A program made the position numbers and the translations under genes. This document shows positions 10,175 through 19,597 of a stretch of 64,000 nt of DNA, one piece after another. Numbering within the stretch: the first letter of the stretch is position 1; every line of letters starts with the position of its first letter. Below the pieces are notes generated by a model. It had not been told where the DNA came from and did no database searches. It was given only the letters and a program-made list of their open reading frames with translations. The DNA comes from Aurelia coerulea (taxonomy: Eukaryota; Cnidaria; Scyphozoa; Semaeostomeae; Ulmaridae): assembly GCA_039566865.1 (NCBI GenBank), contig CM076955.1:16847501-16911500 (forward strand). Direction: 5' to 3'.

Positions 10175-10834
10175 GGCATACTGGAAAAACCGGACCCTAT
10201 GACCCTAAGACCCCTATGACCCCTAGGACCTTTAAGTACTGAGTTTTGAAAGGACCCTTGACACAGAAGGGTCATCCCCTCTGCATAAAGGCTATATGCT
10301 AATCAGGATGCTATATGCTAATCAGGTTACTTCTGCGATAATTGTTCAAATTTAATGCCATGCCAATACCGTTCATTGCAGCCTGGGGGGGGGGGTTAAT
10401 ACCCTTCAACAGACGTAGCAATCATCAGTACAAACAGCAAACACATTTCATTCTTTGAATAGTTGAACAAGGAGTGTTTGATCCCCCGGCAATGGAAGCA
10501 TTTCCACCCTTTATCAGTGACTTAACAAATGATTCTTTACGGTGAAATGATGCCATTACTATGTTTTAAATTGCCATTAATGTCGCCAACAATGGCTCTT
10601 TCATTTTGCGTCTAAAATTAGGAATACTGTAATTCTGCAAAGGTCGTTTACATACTTTCAACACAAAGGTTTTCATAGTTTTCAATGAATCGCAGAAGTA
10701 ACCTGATTAGCGTATAGCCTTTATGCAGAGGGGATGACCCTCCTGTGTTAAGGGTCCTTTCAAAACTCAATACTTAAAGGTCCTAGGGGTCATAGGGGTC
10801 TTAGGGTCATAGGGTCCGGTTTTTCCAGTATGCC
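10175..10834. mobile_element. element G, 660 bp, 9-bp TSD
   Basis: Terminal inverted repeats start GGCATACTGGAAAAACCGGA and extend about 130 bp through a CCCTATGACCC-rich stretch to the CTATATGCTAATCAGG motif. A perfect 9-bp duplication CCTTAAGAC lies at 10166-10174 and 10835-10843. The interior contains a poly-G run at 10385-10394 and no gene. The duplication length fits a Mutator-like MITE, although the termini differ from those of elements A-D. Confidence 0.8.
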
Positions 10835-10972
10835 CCTTAAGACCGTCGGTGATCGTGGATCGTAAGCGTTACGACTGTCCCGATCTGGGAAAATGTTTAT
10901 GGAAACACACATCGCAGACGATCGGCGATCATCGCAGACGCGCTTTTGTTAAACTATGATCACATGGATGTA

Positions 10973-11038
<66 letters not shown>
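10973..11038 (+). repeat. (ATT)n microsatellite
   Basis: About 20 uninterrupted ATT units. Confidence 0.95.
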
Positions 11039-11040
<2 letters not shown>

Positions 11041-11073
11041 ACGAAGACCCCGGGTTCGATCCCAGGCAGGGGC
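11041..11073 (+). ncRNA. tRNA 3'-half-like sequence (B box only)
   Basis: CCCGGGTTCGATCCCAGG matches a tRNA T arm with an RNA polymerase III B box (GGTTCGATCCC), followed by an acceptor-like CAGGGGCA. The 5' half with the A box is absent; (ATT)n lies directly upstream. It is probably a tRNA-derived scrap such as the end of a SINE, not a working tRNA gene. Confidence 0.5.
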
Positions 11074-11116
11074 ACATTTTAATTCTCGAATTGTGGTAGC
11101 CCACTCATGAAAAATA

Positions 11117-11208
11117 CTATTATTATTATTATTATTATATTATTATTATTATTATTATTATTATATTATTATTATTATTATATTATTATTATTATATTAT
11201 TATTATAT
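11117..11208 (+). repeat. interrupted (ATT)n microsatellite
   Basis: ATT units with regular TATATT interruptions, directly joined to the truncated LINE copy at 11209. Confidence 0.9.
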
Positions 11209-11838
11209 AATACACTAGCCACGAATAAAAATATGTTTACTTGGAAAAAATCAGCTAGTGCTCAATGCAGTGTATGTAGTGCTCCACAAACACTAGGTCA
11301 CGTAATTGGTGGATGTGCCGCTCATTTGAATGAGGGGAGATACACATGGAGACATGATTCTATTCTTAAGAACCTGGCTGATTATCTGAAAGTGATAGGA
11401 AATGTAACTGTTTACGCTGATTTAGATGGATACCCATCACCTTCGGTAATAACTGGTGATGAATTGCGACCTGACATAGTGGTAATCAAAGGAAATTTGC
11501 TATACATACTGGAACTAACTGTTGGATTTGAAACCAATATCTCCAAGAATGCTGAGAGGAAGGAACAAAAATATGCAGATCTGATTGAGAATTTACGAGG
11601 AAGTCGTGGACAAAATAAGTATAACAACGTTCACTTTATAAATCTATCATTAGGAGCCGTAGGAATAATTGGAAAAGAAAGTCAAAATCTGAAGACTATG
11701 CTGCAAGAAATCGGTCTGTCAAAGAGTGCAGAGGATTATATTGTTAAGAAACTAATAAATGTTTGTATAAGGTGCACATACTTTTTGTTTTGTAAAAAGG
11801 ACAGCGATTGGCCAGAGACTGAACTGCTTTCATGGTAA
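11209..11838 (+). pseudogene. R2-like LINE C-terminal fragment (endonuclease), copy 1
   Basis: The frame encodes about 209 residues after the ATT tract and equals the C-terminal end of the longer copy at 13088-14212. It begins with the CX2CX7HX4C zinc knuckle (CSVCSAPQTLGHVIGGC), followed by a PD-(D/E)XK-type nuclease core: RPDIVV, then LELTV, then a Lys-rich helix. This knuckle plus nuclease arrangement is that of the restriction-like endonuclease of R2/R4/NeSL-group LINEs. The reverse transcriptase is missing. The N-terminal poly-Ile/Tyr residues of the open frame come from the microsatellite. Confidence 0.85.
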
Positions 11839-12040
11839 ATCTTTTGTGCTATGTAGTAAAATGCAAAAATAGGTTTGTATGAATTCATGTTGTTATTCTT
11901 TTATTTCGTTTTATTTTTAACTAGTATATTTTAGCCTTTGTACGTTCCAGTGCAGCTTGCCAGATTTGAGATTGCTGTAATGGTTTTTAACTCTTAGCTT
12001 GTATTTTAATGGATTTTTGATTAAAATGATACATGATGTT
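11839..12040 (+). other. 3' UTR of the R2-like LINE, copy 1
   Basis: About 200 bp of AT-rich sequence ending ATGATGTTTAAAAAAT, immediately followed by (ATT)n. The same end lies at 14213-14419, so the family probably ends in an ATT-type tail. Confidence 0.7.
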
Positions 12041-12044
12041 TAAA

Positions 12045-12047
12045 AAA

Positions 12048-12079
<32 letters not shown>

Positions 12080-12351
12080 TATTATTATTATTATTATATT
12101 ATTATTATTATATTATTATTATTATTATTATTATATTATTATTATTATTATTATATTATTATTATTATTATTATATTATTATTATTATATTATTATTATC
12201 ATTATTATTATTATATTATTCTTATTATGATGATTATTATTATTATTATATTATTATTATCATTATTATTATTATTATATTATTATTATATTATTATTAA
12301 TATTATTATATTATTATTATTATTATTATTATATTATTATTATTATTATTA

Positions 12352-12382
<31 letters not shown>

Positions 12383-12384
12383 AC
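12045..12384 (+). repeat. interrupted (ATT)n microsatellite, about 340 bp
   Basis: ATT units broken by TATATT, ATC and TTC variants in the same order as at 14419-14740. Poly-Tyr/Ile open frames here are artefacts. Confidence 0.95.
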
Positions 12385-14215
12385 ACCTGATCAACCACGC
12401 CCGTAAAAAGCAAAGATTTTTGACAGTTACATTGCTCGATTTAAGAAATGCATTCGGCGAAGTACACCACAGTTTGATAAAAACAGTATTAGAGTATCAC
12501 CATCTTCCTAATGAAACTAATAGTTTGATTCAGCAACTTTATACTAACTTCTTTACCTGTATTACAACTGATTCCTACAGAACAGATTATATACATGTTG
12601 GTAAAGGGGTCCTACAAGGAGACTGTCTGAGTCCACTTTTATTCAACCTGATAATAAACACCTTCATCCAACATGTAAAAAGTGCAAGCTACCGACAACT
12701 GGGTTACCAGTTCAGCAAATATTTCCAGCCCCGTCACTGGTATCAGTTTGCAGACGATGCTGCAGTCATTTCCGGCCAGCAGAGTGAAAATCAAGTGCTG
12801 CTAAATGCTTTCACGAGGTGGTGTTCCTGGGCAGATATGCTGATAAGAGTCGATAAATGCAAGGCCTTTGGAATGGAAAAGGTTGGTTCAAATGCAAAAC
12901 AAGTCCCCACAAAGTTGTACGTCAACAATGACTTGATCCCAGCCGTTGGACAAGGCGAAGATTTTGTTTATTTGGGTCGCTCTTTCAATTATGAAATGGA
13001 CAATAAGAGCCACAAAGACAAGTTAATTGGACTAACTCGGGATATCATGCAGCAATAAAAAATAAGATTGCTCTTTACTCCAGATACTTGCTGCCAAAAC
13101 TGTCGTGGCACCTGACAGTTGCTGATCTGTCAAAAACGTGGGTTATACAATCACTAGATAGCTTGTGTAACCAATATATCCGTGATTGGCTCGAAATTCC
13201 AATATCTGGAACAATGGACATAATTAGCTTACCAAAAAGTAAATTTGGGCTAAACATCATACCTGTCTCAATAAAATTCACCCAATGTCAAGCAACAATA
13301 AGAAACTGCCTAAAAAATTCAGTCAATGAGGATATTCGGCATATTCATGAAGCTTCTAGCTATGGTACTAACGTTCAATATGACCAGTACAAGACCACTC
13401 GAGAGGTTCTCAAAGACATGAGAGCAGCCACAACTGATCACATAATGACCAAACTTACGTCGCAGGGTTTCATCATTCGCGCAATTTGGGATGCAGTGAT
13501 GCCAGCTTACAAGGGACATTGGCTGTCAACATTTGACAAAATGCCAAGAAACATATTCAACTTTTGTATACGGTATTTAAACAATACACTAGCCACGAAT
13601 AAAAATATGTTTACTTGGAAAAAATCAGCTAGTGCTCAATGCAGTGTATGTAGTGCTCCACAAACACTAGGTCACGTAATTGGTGGATGTGCCGCTCATT
13701 TGAATGAGGGGAGATACACATGGAGACATGATTCTATTCTTAAGAACCTGGCTGATTATCTGAAAGTGATAGGAAATGTAACTGTTTACGCTGATTTAGA
13801 TGGATACCCATCACCTTCGGTAATAACTGGTGATGAATTGCGACCTGACATAGTGGTAATCAAAGGAAATTTGCTATACATACTGGAACTAACTGTTGGA
13901 TTTGAAACCAATATCTCCAAGAATGCTGAGAGGAAGGAACAAAAATATGCAGATCTGATTGAGAATTTACGAGGAAGTCGTGGACAAAATAAGTATAACA
14001 ACGTTCACTTTATAAATCTATCATTAGGAGCCGTAGGAATAATTGGAAAAGAAAGTCAAAATCTGAAGACTATGCTGCAAGAAATCGGTCTGTCAAAGAG
14101 TGCAGAGGATTATATTGTTAAGAAACTAATAAATGTTTGTATAAGGTGCACATACTTTTTGTTTTGTAAAAAGGACAGCGATTGGCCAGAGACTGAACTG
14201 CTTTCATGGTAAATC
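12385..14215 (+). pseudogene. 5'-truncated R2-like LINE: reverse transcriptase plus restriction-like endonuclease, one frameshift
   Basis: The frame at 12420-13058 carries RT motifs: LLDLRNAFGEVHH (motif A with an Asn in place of a usual residue), GVLQGDCLSPLLFNL and QFADDAAV (catalytic box). A stop at 13056-13058 ends it. The continuation, from ATAAAAAATAAG (13055) onward in another frame, encodes the thumb and linker and the C-terminal CX2CX7HX4C knuckle (residues 185-201 of the 374-codon frame) and PD...E nuclease core (PD at 253-254, E at 267). A single indel near 13050 therefore separates the two halves. The N-terminal DNA-binding region is missing; the copy starts beside (ATT)n. R2/NeSL-group elements use the nuclease for target-primed insertion, often at repeated targets. 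The ATT setting may be target or tail. Confidence 0.85.
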
Positions 14216-14421
14216 TTTTGTGCTATGTAGTAAAATGCAAAAATAGGTTTGTATGAATTCATGTTGTTATTCTTTTATTTCGTTTTATTTTTAACTAGTA
14301 TATTTTAGCCTTTGTACGTTCCAGTGCAGCTTGCCAGATTTGAGATTGCTGTAATGGTTTTTAACTCTTAGCTTGTATTTTAATGGATTTTTGATTAAAA
14401 TGATACATGATGTTTAAAAAA

Positions 14422-14453
<32 letters not shown>

Positions 14454-14740
14454 TATTATTATTATTATTATATTATTATTATTATATTATTATTATTATT
14501 ATTATTATATTATTATTATTATTATTATATTATTATTATTATTATTATATTATTATTATTATATTATTATTATCATTATTATTATTATATTATTCTTATT
14601 ATGATGATTATTATTATTATTATATTATTATTATCATTATTATTATTATTATATTATTATTATATTATTATTAATATTATTATATTATTATTATTATTAT
14701 TATTATATTATTATTATTATTATTATCATTATTATTATTA
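13583..14740 (+). repeat. direct duplication, copy 2 (partner 11209-12366)
   Basis: Second copy of the 1.16-kb segment, here still attached to its upstream RT sequence. It diverges from copy 1 near 14740, inside the microsatellite. Confidence 0.9.
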
Positions 14741-14741
14741 A

Positions 14742-14794
<53 letters not shown>
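14419..14794 (+). repeat. interrupted (ATT)n microsatellite
   Basis: Same interruption pattern as at 12045-12384, then a purer ATT run up to the TTAA of element H. Confidence 0.95.
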
Positions 14795-14795
<1 letters not shown>

Positions 14796-14805
14796 AAGAA
14801 ATTAA

Positions 14806-16125
14806 GGGGGTATGTCCAGTATTTAAATGCAGAAAAATTAATTTTTTGTCATTTTTTACAAAAACATGTCCCAGAACCAAAATTTATCATAGATTCTAAT
14901 TCTGCACTTCTTATTTCTGTATCTTCAACTGTTTTGAAGTTAAATGAATTTTAAATGACCCATGTCAAAATTTGAGACTCCCTCTTGGGGTGTACCTTGT
15001 CCAGAAACCCTATGTGTTCTCATAGAAATAGCGTGACGAAGACATGGTCTTTCTGTGAATCTTGTACCCCTGTGTGGTAGCCTCTTTTTCAGTAGTTCTC
15101 AGAAGTATGAGTCATCATTTCATCGCAATAAAATGGCCGGCAAGTCGATGGGAGAAGAATTTGAATCGAGTAAAGATTCCTCCAAGGGAAACCGATAATA
15201 TCCTTCAAAGATATGGAACAGAAGAAAGCAGCTTATAGACTTGCAAGGGAAGCAAAAAGAAGAGCTCCCAAAAACCAACTTGTAGCAAGGAAAGGAATCG
15301 GAGCGAGCGTCCACTTCCAAACGTCCAGCAAGCAAGACCAAAACAAAACACGCAAAAGGAGAGTTGGCCTAGGCCAACCGATCTTTGGGATGAAAGAGAA
15401 AATGAGAGTCCACCTAAAAAGAAGTCATAATGCGAAGAGAAACTCTGCAAGGCTACCCCTTTCTCCAGAAACTTTAGAAGAGGAATTTACTTGAAAGCCA
15501 AAAGATTTTGCATTGATAGATAATGAACTTTTCGATTGGGTACTCTTAGCCAGTCAGCTGTTTGCGAACATGAGGGAGCTTACATTTGAAAGAAAGAAAC
15601 TTTGACCTCGTTTTTCTCAAAATGCTACTTTTGCACAAGTGTACTTACCATTTCCAAAACCCTAGTCACAATGATTGGTATTTTACCTTGAATTTTTGCA
15701 TGTGAAGGGGTCTAGAGTTGTACTTGATGGTAACAGAGAGCTTTTTTTGAAAAAAAGTTTCTTCTTGGTGTAATTATCTGTTATATTAGCATGTAGCGGA
15801 TCAAAATTTCCAGCACTTTGCAAATTTCTACCAAAAATGATGATTAACTTATTGTTAAAAAAGCTTTCTGTAACCACATAGGTTGTGTTAATAGCCTTCA
15901 TTTGATATGCTGTTAGCCATTCTCCATAAATTCGTTTAGCAGAAAAACGAGAAGCGATAATAGTGGTTTTTAGCTCTTTGTTCTTCGTTTCCATGGCAAC
16001 GACAACAAAAAGCTATTGTTTTGTGACAGATTTCTTAACGCAGGTTACCATTACTTCATCTTCCAAGATTTGGTGACCCTAGGACCTGTAACAAAGATTT
16101 TGACTCAAATACTGGATATACCCCC
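14806..16125. mobile_element. element H, TTAA target duplication
   Basis: Termini GGGGGTATGTCCAGTATTT (14806) and GGGGGTATATCCAGTATTT (complement, ending 16125) are inverted and flanked by TTAA at 14802-14805 and 16126-16129. A TTAA duplication is typical of the piggyBac and Kolobok superfamilies. No transposase is present; open frames at 15120-15494 occur on both strands, are below 100 codons and show no domain. It is a non-autonomous element of 1320 bp. Confidence 0.8.
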
Positions 16126-16129
16126 TTAA

Positions 16130-16529
16130 ACTGTTTTCATAAGAATACGTTTCGATTAAAAATCTTCATCAGTCTACAACTTTACTGGGCAGCCGAGAAT
16201 TTATACAGAAGAAGTTGTTTACAAACAAAAAGTACCTAAATATGTTAAATTTACAATTAAAAGCAATAACATCCTTTCCCACTTATGCCATTCTACATAA
16301 TCTTTTTGTCCATTTTAAAATTTGAGAAGGGATTGGAGGCGTTTTAAAGTTCTACTGATTCCTTTGAGGCTACCTTGGCAACTCTGCAGTCACCCCAAGT
16401 GTATGGAGCGCCGTTTGCGTCTTTATTACAAACTGACATTTTCTTATCCTAAACTCTAAATTTCTTTCATATAAGAAATATTTTCAATACTAACTGCTCT
16501 ATTCAGTAAGGTCTTCATATTATTTTGTA
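16130..16529. other. no gene seen
   Basis: AT-rich intergenic sequence with no repeat partner or coding signal noticed. Confidence 0.4.
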
Positions 16530-16785
16530 TGCCAACTTTCGTTTCGTATGGTGTTTTGCATTCAGTATGGCCTTTGGCGCAATACATCGTGACAATCCAA
16601 ACTTCTGTATGGCCTATCTATTTCGTATGGCTTATTGCGCAATACGTCATAAAAACGAAACTTTAGTATGGCCTATTGCACAATACATCATCAAATTATC
16701 ATTCTGTATGACATGTTCATTTCGTATGGTCTATTGCGCAATACGTCATATAAAATGTAACTTTAGTATGGCCTATTCAATGCAC
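16530..16785 (+). repeat. degenerate tandem repeat with TATTGCGCAATA palindromes
   Basis: About six imperfect units containing TTCGTATGG or TTAGTATGG, then CCTATTGCGCAATAC and CATCAT or GTCAT. Each unit holds the near-palindrome ATTGCGCAAT. A 113-codon open frame over it merely reflects the repeat (recurrent SMAY/RMAY/CAIRH words). Confidence 0.75.
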
Positions 16786-18434
16786 TGTTGTGGAAAAATG
16801 TATATCATGCGTGTCCATAAAATCACTGAGAAAGGGGTACAAAATCAATGGAATCCAAGGACCTAGAATTTAAGAAAAAGGGTTACTTTTACAGAAATCT
16901 TTCAGTGAATTTTTGAAAAAGGGTTTGGTTTTTAGAATGCTACAATTAGAAAAAGTAGAAATCAATTGCTTAATTTCATTGAGCAGACAAAAGCGTGAAG
17001 AAAAACTTTCCTTTTTTGAAAAATAATAGATTTTTATAAAACTGAAACTCAAAGTACCATGATCACTAATCACAATGTAATGACTTGGCAGGACAAGGCT
17101 TTTCTACACAACATCATATGTTATGTGCATATATTGAAACAATTACAGAGGCCAGAAAATTCTGCACACTCCTAGCTATTTAGCTAATATTTTGTTACTG
17201 TATAGGTTAGTATATTTCTTAACAGTTTGCTGAGCATTGCTGTTACAAATGTGCACTTTGGTGCTGGTGAGTACATATTTGGCCCGATAAGGCAAGTGTA
17301 GGCCTAGTGATTATGATAATAATACAATACCTGATTGACAAAAAGCATTAGTTTCCTATCATGGCATGACATGTTTGGATTGTTGGGCCTGATTTTTAAC
17401 TTATGCATCCAACATATTACATACAACGATGTCAATGCGATCCAACTTCATGGTGATCAAATCTGAATTCAATTTTTGGGACTTTTGTACTTGAATTCTC
17501 CCACCATTTGACATATTATATTTCATTTTTGTTTGTTTTGTTATCCTCGTAGCCAAATCGAGGCTAGCAAACAAATTGAATCAAATCGAAAATATCGAAA
17601 ATAAATGGCGGGAAAGAAAAGAAAGATGTCTGTCTGTTTGCAAAGCAAAGTAGCAATCAGAGATGTGACTTGACTTGGTGGGTTAATCATTTTTTATCCC
17701 TAGGTTATTTCTGTGGACCCTGTTATTCTACTGCAGCATTGTGTTTCTAATCCTGATCCACAGTAGATAGCCCAAAGCATCTTATTAGGCCTAAAACATG
17801 TTTCATTAGCAACAGACAGCAGGACAACACTTGGAAAACTATTATGTTATGCCTTAAATGACAGTTTCTTGAGCATCACGTTTTGGTTTGAAGGATATTA
17901 CAGCAAATTCTTCTTCACAGTTGCATGTTATTGGAAAGATCAGGGTAGAGAGGGTCCTATCATCTTCATATCATAATGATATAAGTTTTTGGTTTAATCA
18001 CAGTAAGATTGTGCTGTCCTTTGTGAATTCTTCCAAAGCTTTGCATGATTAAAACAACTCCTTCATGCTTCTTGTTGCCCAAATCACATTCAATCTATTG
18101 CATCTACAACTATTGCATGAGAAGAATCTATTGCATTTTGATTTAAAATTATTGTATCTAAATGAAGTTATTATTTGCTATGTCTTTTTCATATGAAACT
18201 TACTGAAAAGTTGGATGACTGTTTATCATAGATTGAGAGAGTAGCTGTGAATTGTTGAGATTTTATCGAATTTAGGCTACAGTTTGTTGGTAAATATGTT
18301 GTTTGAAGGCTTATGGATATCAGTGATTTTCAATAAAAAGGGTGGTTTTCACATTTTGAAGGGCCGTGAAAACTCAGTGATAGGGGTCAAAAATTGGAAC
18401 CGATTGTCAGTGAAAGGGGTCTTCTCGTGAATCC
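16786..18434. other. no gene seen
   Basis: 1.65 kb of AT-rich sequence without open frames above 70 codons or recognised termini. A small inverted pair (TAGCCAAATCGAGGCTA) lies at 17551-17567. Confidence 0.4.
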
Positions 18435-19378
18435 ATGGACAAGGATGTATGTGCTCCTGTAATTCAAGCGCACCCGCCGGGGTCCTATCTGCAAAACCGA
18501 CGTCAATTCTGCAAGGTAAATGGCACACCCTCAAGTTTACAAAAGGTTGATTGCGGAGTGCCACAGGGTTCATGTCTTGGTCCACTCCTTTTTCTAATTT
18601 ATATTAACGATCTCCCTATGTCTCTCCGTAAATGCAATGTAACAATGTATGCTGATGACACAAGTATTTCACATTCTGCGAAAAATATCAACGAGTTGAA
18701 TGACACACTGAATAGCGATCTCGATCGGCTAAAGGAATGGTTACAAGGGAACAAACTGTCACTAAATGTCGTAAAGACACAGGCGATGGTTGTAGGTTCT
18801 CGACCAAACCTAAAAAAGATTGCTGACAATAAAGTAGAGACCCCATCATTTGTTATTGATGGCGCTGAAATTGACATCGTTAAAAATGTAAAATATTTAG
18901 GAGTCCAACTTGATGATAGCCTCGTTTGGGATCGGAACACGAAAGTATTATGTAGCAAACTGTCTCGTGCTCTAGGATTTTTGAAATATGCCAAAAAATT
19001 CGTACCCAAGGATACCTTAATCAAAATGTATCATGGCATCGTAGAGCCACATTTCCGTTATTGCTGTTCTGTTTGGGGAGGCTGCAGTGAAACCAGATTG
19101 CAAAAATTGCAAAATCGAGCTGCAAGAATTGTCACCAATAGCAGCTATGATGTATCCGCCTCAAATTTGATCAAGGAACTAAATTGGCCAACGGTTACGG
19201 AAATGATAAAATGCGAGACAGCAACTATTACATACAAAGCATTGTCAGGTCTTGCACCCGGCTATCTTTCAAACCTTTTCAAGAAAAACTCTGCGCGTGA
19301 TATCAGTATGAATTTGCGGAATGCCATTGCCGATGTCCTTGTTCCAAGGATGAAAACTTGCAATGGGCAGAAAGCGAT
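18435..19378 (+). pseudogene. 5'-truncated CR1/L2-like LINE reverse transcriptase, first part
   Basis: The frame starts inside the RT domain: a Gln-Asn-Arg-Arg stretch, GVPQGSCLGPLLFLIYINDL, then YADDT (catalytic box, about 18650), the KYLGVQLD motif and the thumb region ending with a PRMKTCNGQKA stretch. At 19378 the sequence changes abruptly into the left end of a DIRS element; the last 30 or so codons of the open frame (from ISSSPP on) are DIRS sequence. The missing C-terminus resumes at 30388 in the correct frame. The RT core visible here is intact, but the copy is 5'-truncated and split, so it is dead. Confidence 0.88.
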
Positions 19379-19549
19379 TTCTTCTTCGCCTCCTCTTCGC
19401 ATCGAGGCTCACTGTGCTCTGCACAGTTTAGTACTTTCTGATATGAGATTGCTTCCGATCACATGATCCAACCCGCTATTTAAAGAAACAAATAACAATG
19501 GTCCTACGACGGTATATAAGCGCCGACGCCCATGTTCCCCCTCAGTATT
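19379..19549 (+). repeat. DIRS copy 1 left inverted terminal repeat with promoter
   Basis: About 170 bp, complementary to 30180-30387 except for the outermost extension. It starts TTCTTCTTCGCCTCC. A TATA box (TATATAA, 19513-19519) about 85 bp upstream of the gag start and a CCCCCTCAGTATTTC initiator-like region indicate the element's promoter. Confidence 0.85.
19513..19519 (+). promoter_or_regulatory. TATA box of DIRS copy 1
   Basis: TATATAA within the left terminal repeat. The complementary copy in the right terminal repeat (about 30215) points inward on the minus strand. Confidence 0.6.
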
Positions 19550-19597
19550 TCTGAGCGCATGTTTCCATCCGCTACACTATTTCTAGTTTTCTATGCC

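Larger units (their letters stand above)
10031..10945. mobile_element. GATCG-rich inverted repeat, interrupted by element G
   Basis: The left part (AGTTTCCATTAAATCGTAGCG from 10036) and right part (ATGTTTATGGAAACACACATCG, 10893-10914) carry the same GTTTCCAT and GATCG/GCAGACG motifs in opposite orientation. Element G sits between them with its own 9-bp duplication, so this was an earlier short element of about 250 bp. Confidence 0.4.
11209..12366 (+). repeat. direct duplication, copy 1 (partner 13583-14740)
   Basis: As far as compared by eye, the segment matches 13583-14740 base for base at a constant offset of 2374, including the coding part, the 3' UTR and about 320 bp of interrupted (ATT)n. 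It could be a tandem duplication, two insertions of the same source element, or an assembly error across the microsatellite. Confidence 0.9.

Noticed and set aside
11041..11073. Complete tRNA gene
   Set aside because: No A box, D arm or anticodon arm; microsatellite lies directly upstream.
12033..12230. 65-codon poly-Tyr/Ile/Leu open frame (also 14407-14604)
   Set aside because: Pure translation of the (ATT)n microsatellite.
15213..15494. Basic 93-codon open frame inside element H
   Set aside because: Frames are open on both strands, there is no domain and no transposase motif; likely chance in a non-autonomous element.
16525..16866. 113-codon open frame
   Set aside because: Its recurring SMAY/CAIRH words are the tandem repeat translated.
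19379..19466. Last ~30 codons of the LINE open frame at 18435
   Set aside because: These codons are the DIRS terminal repeat read by chance in frame, not LINE protein.
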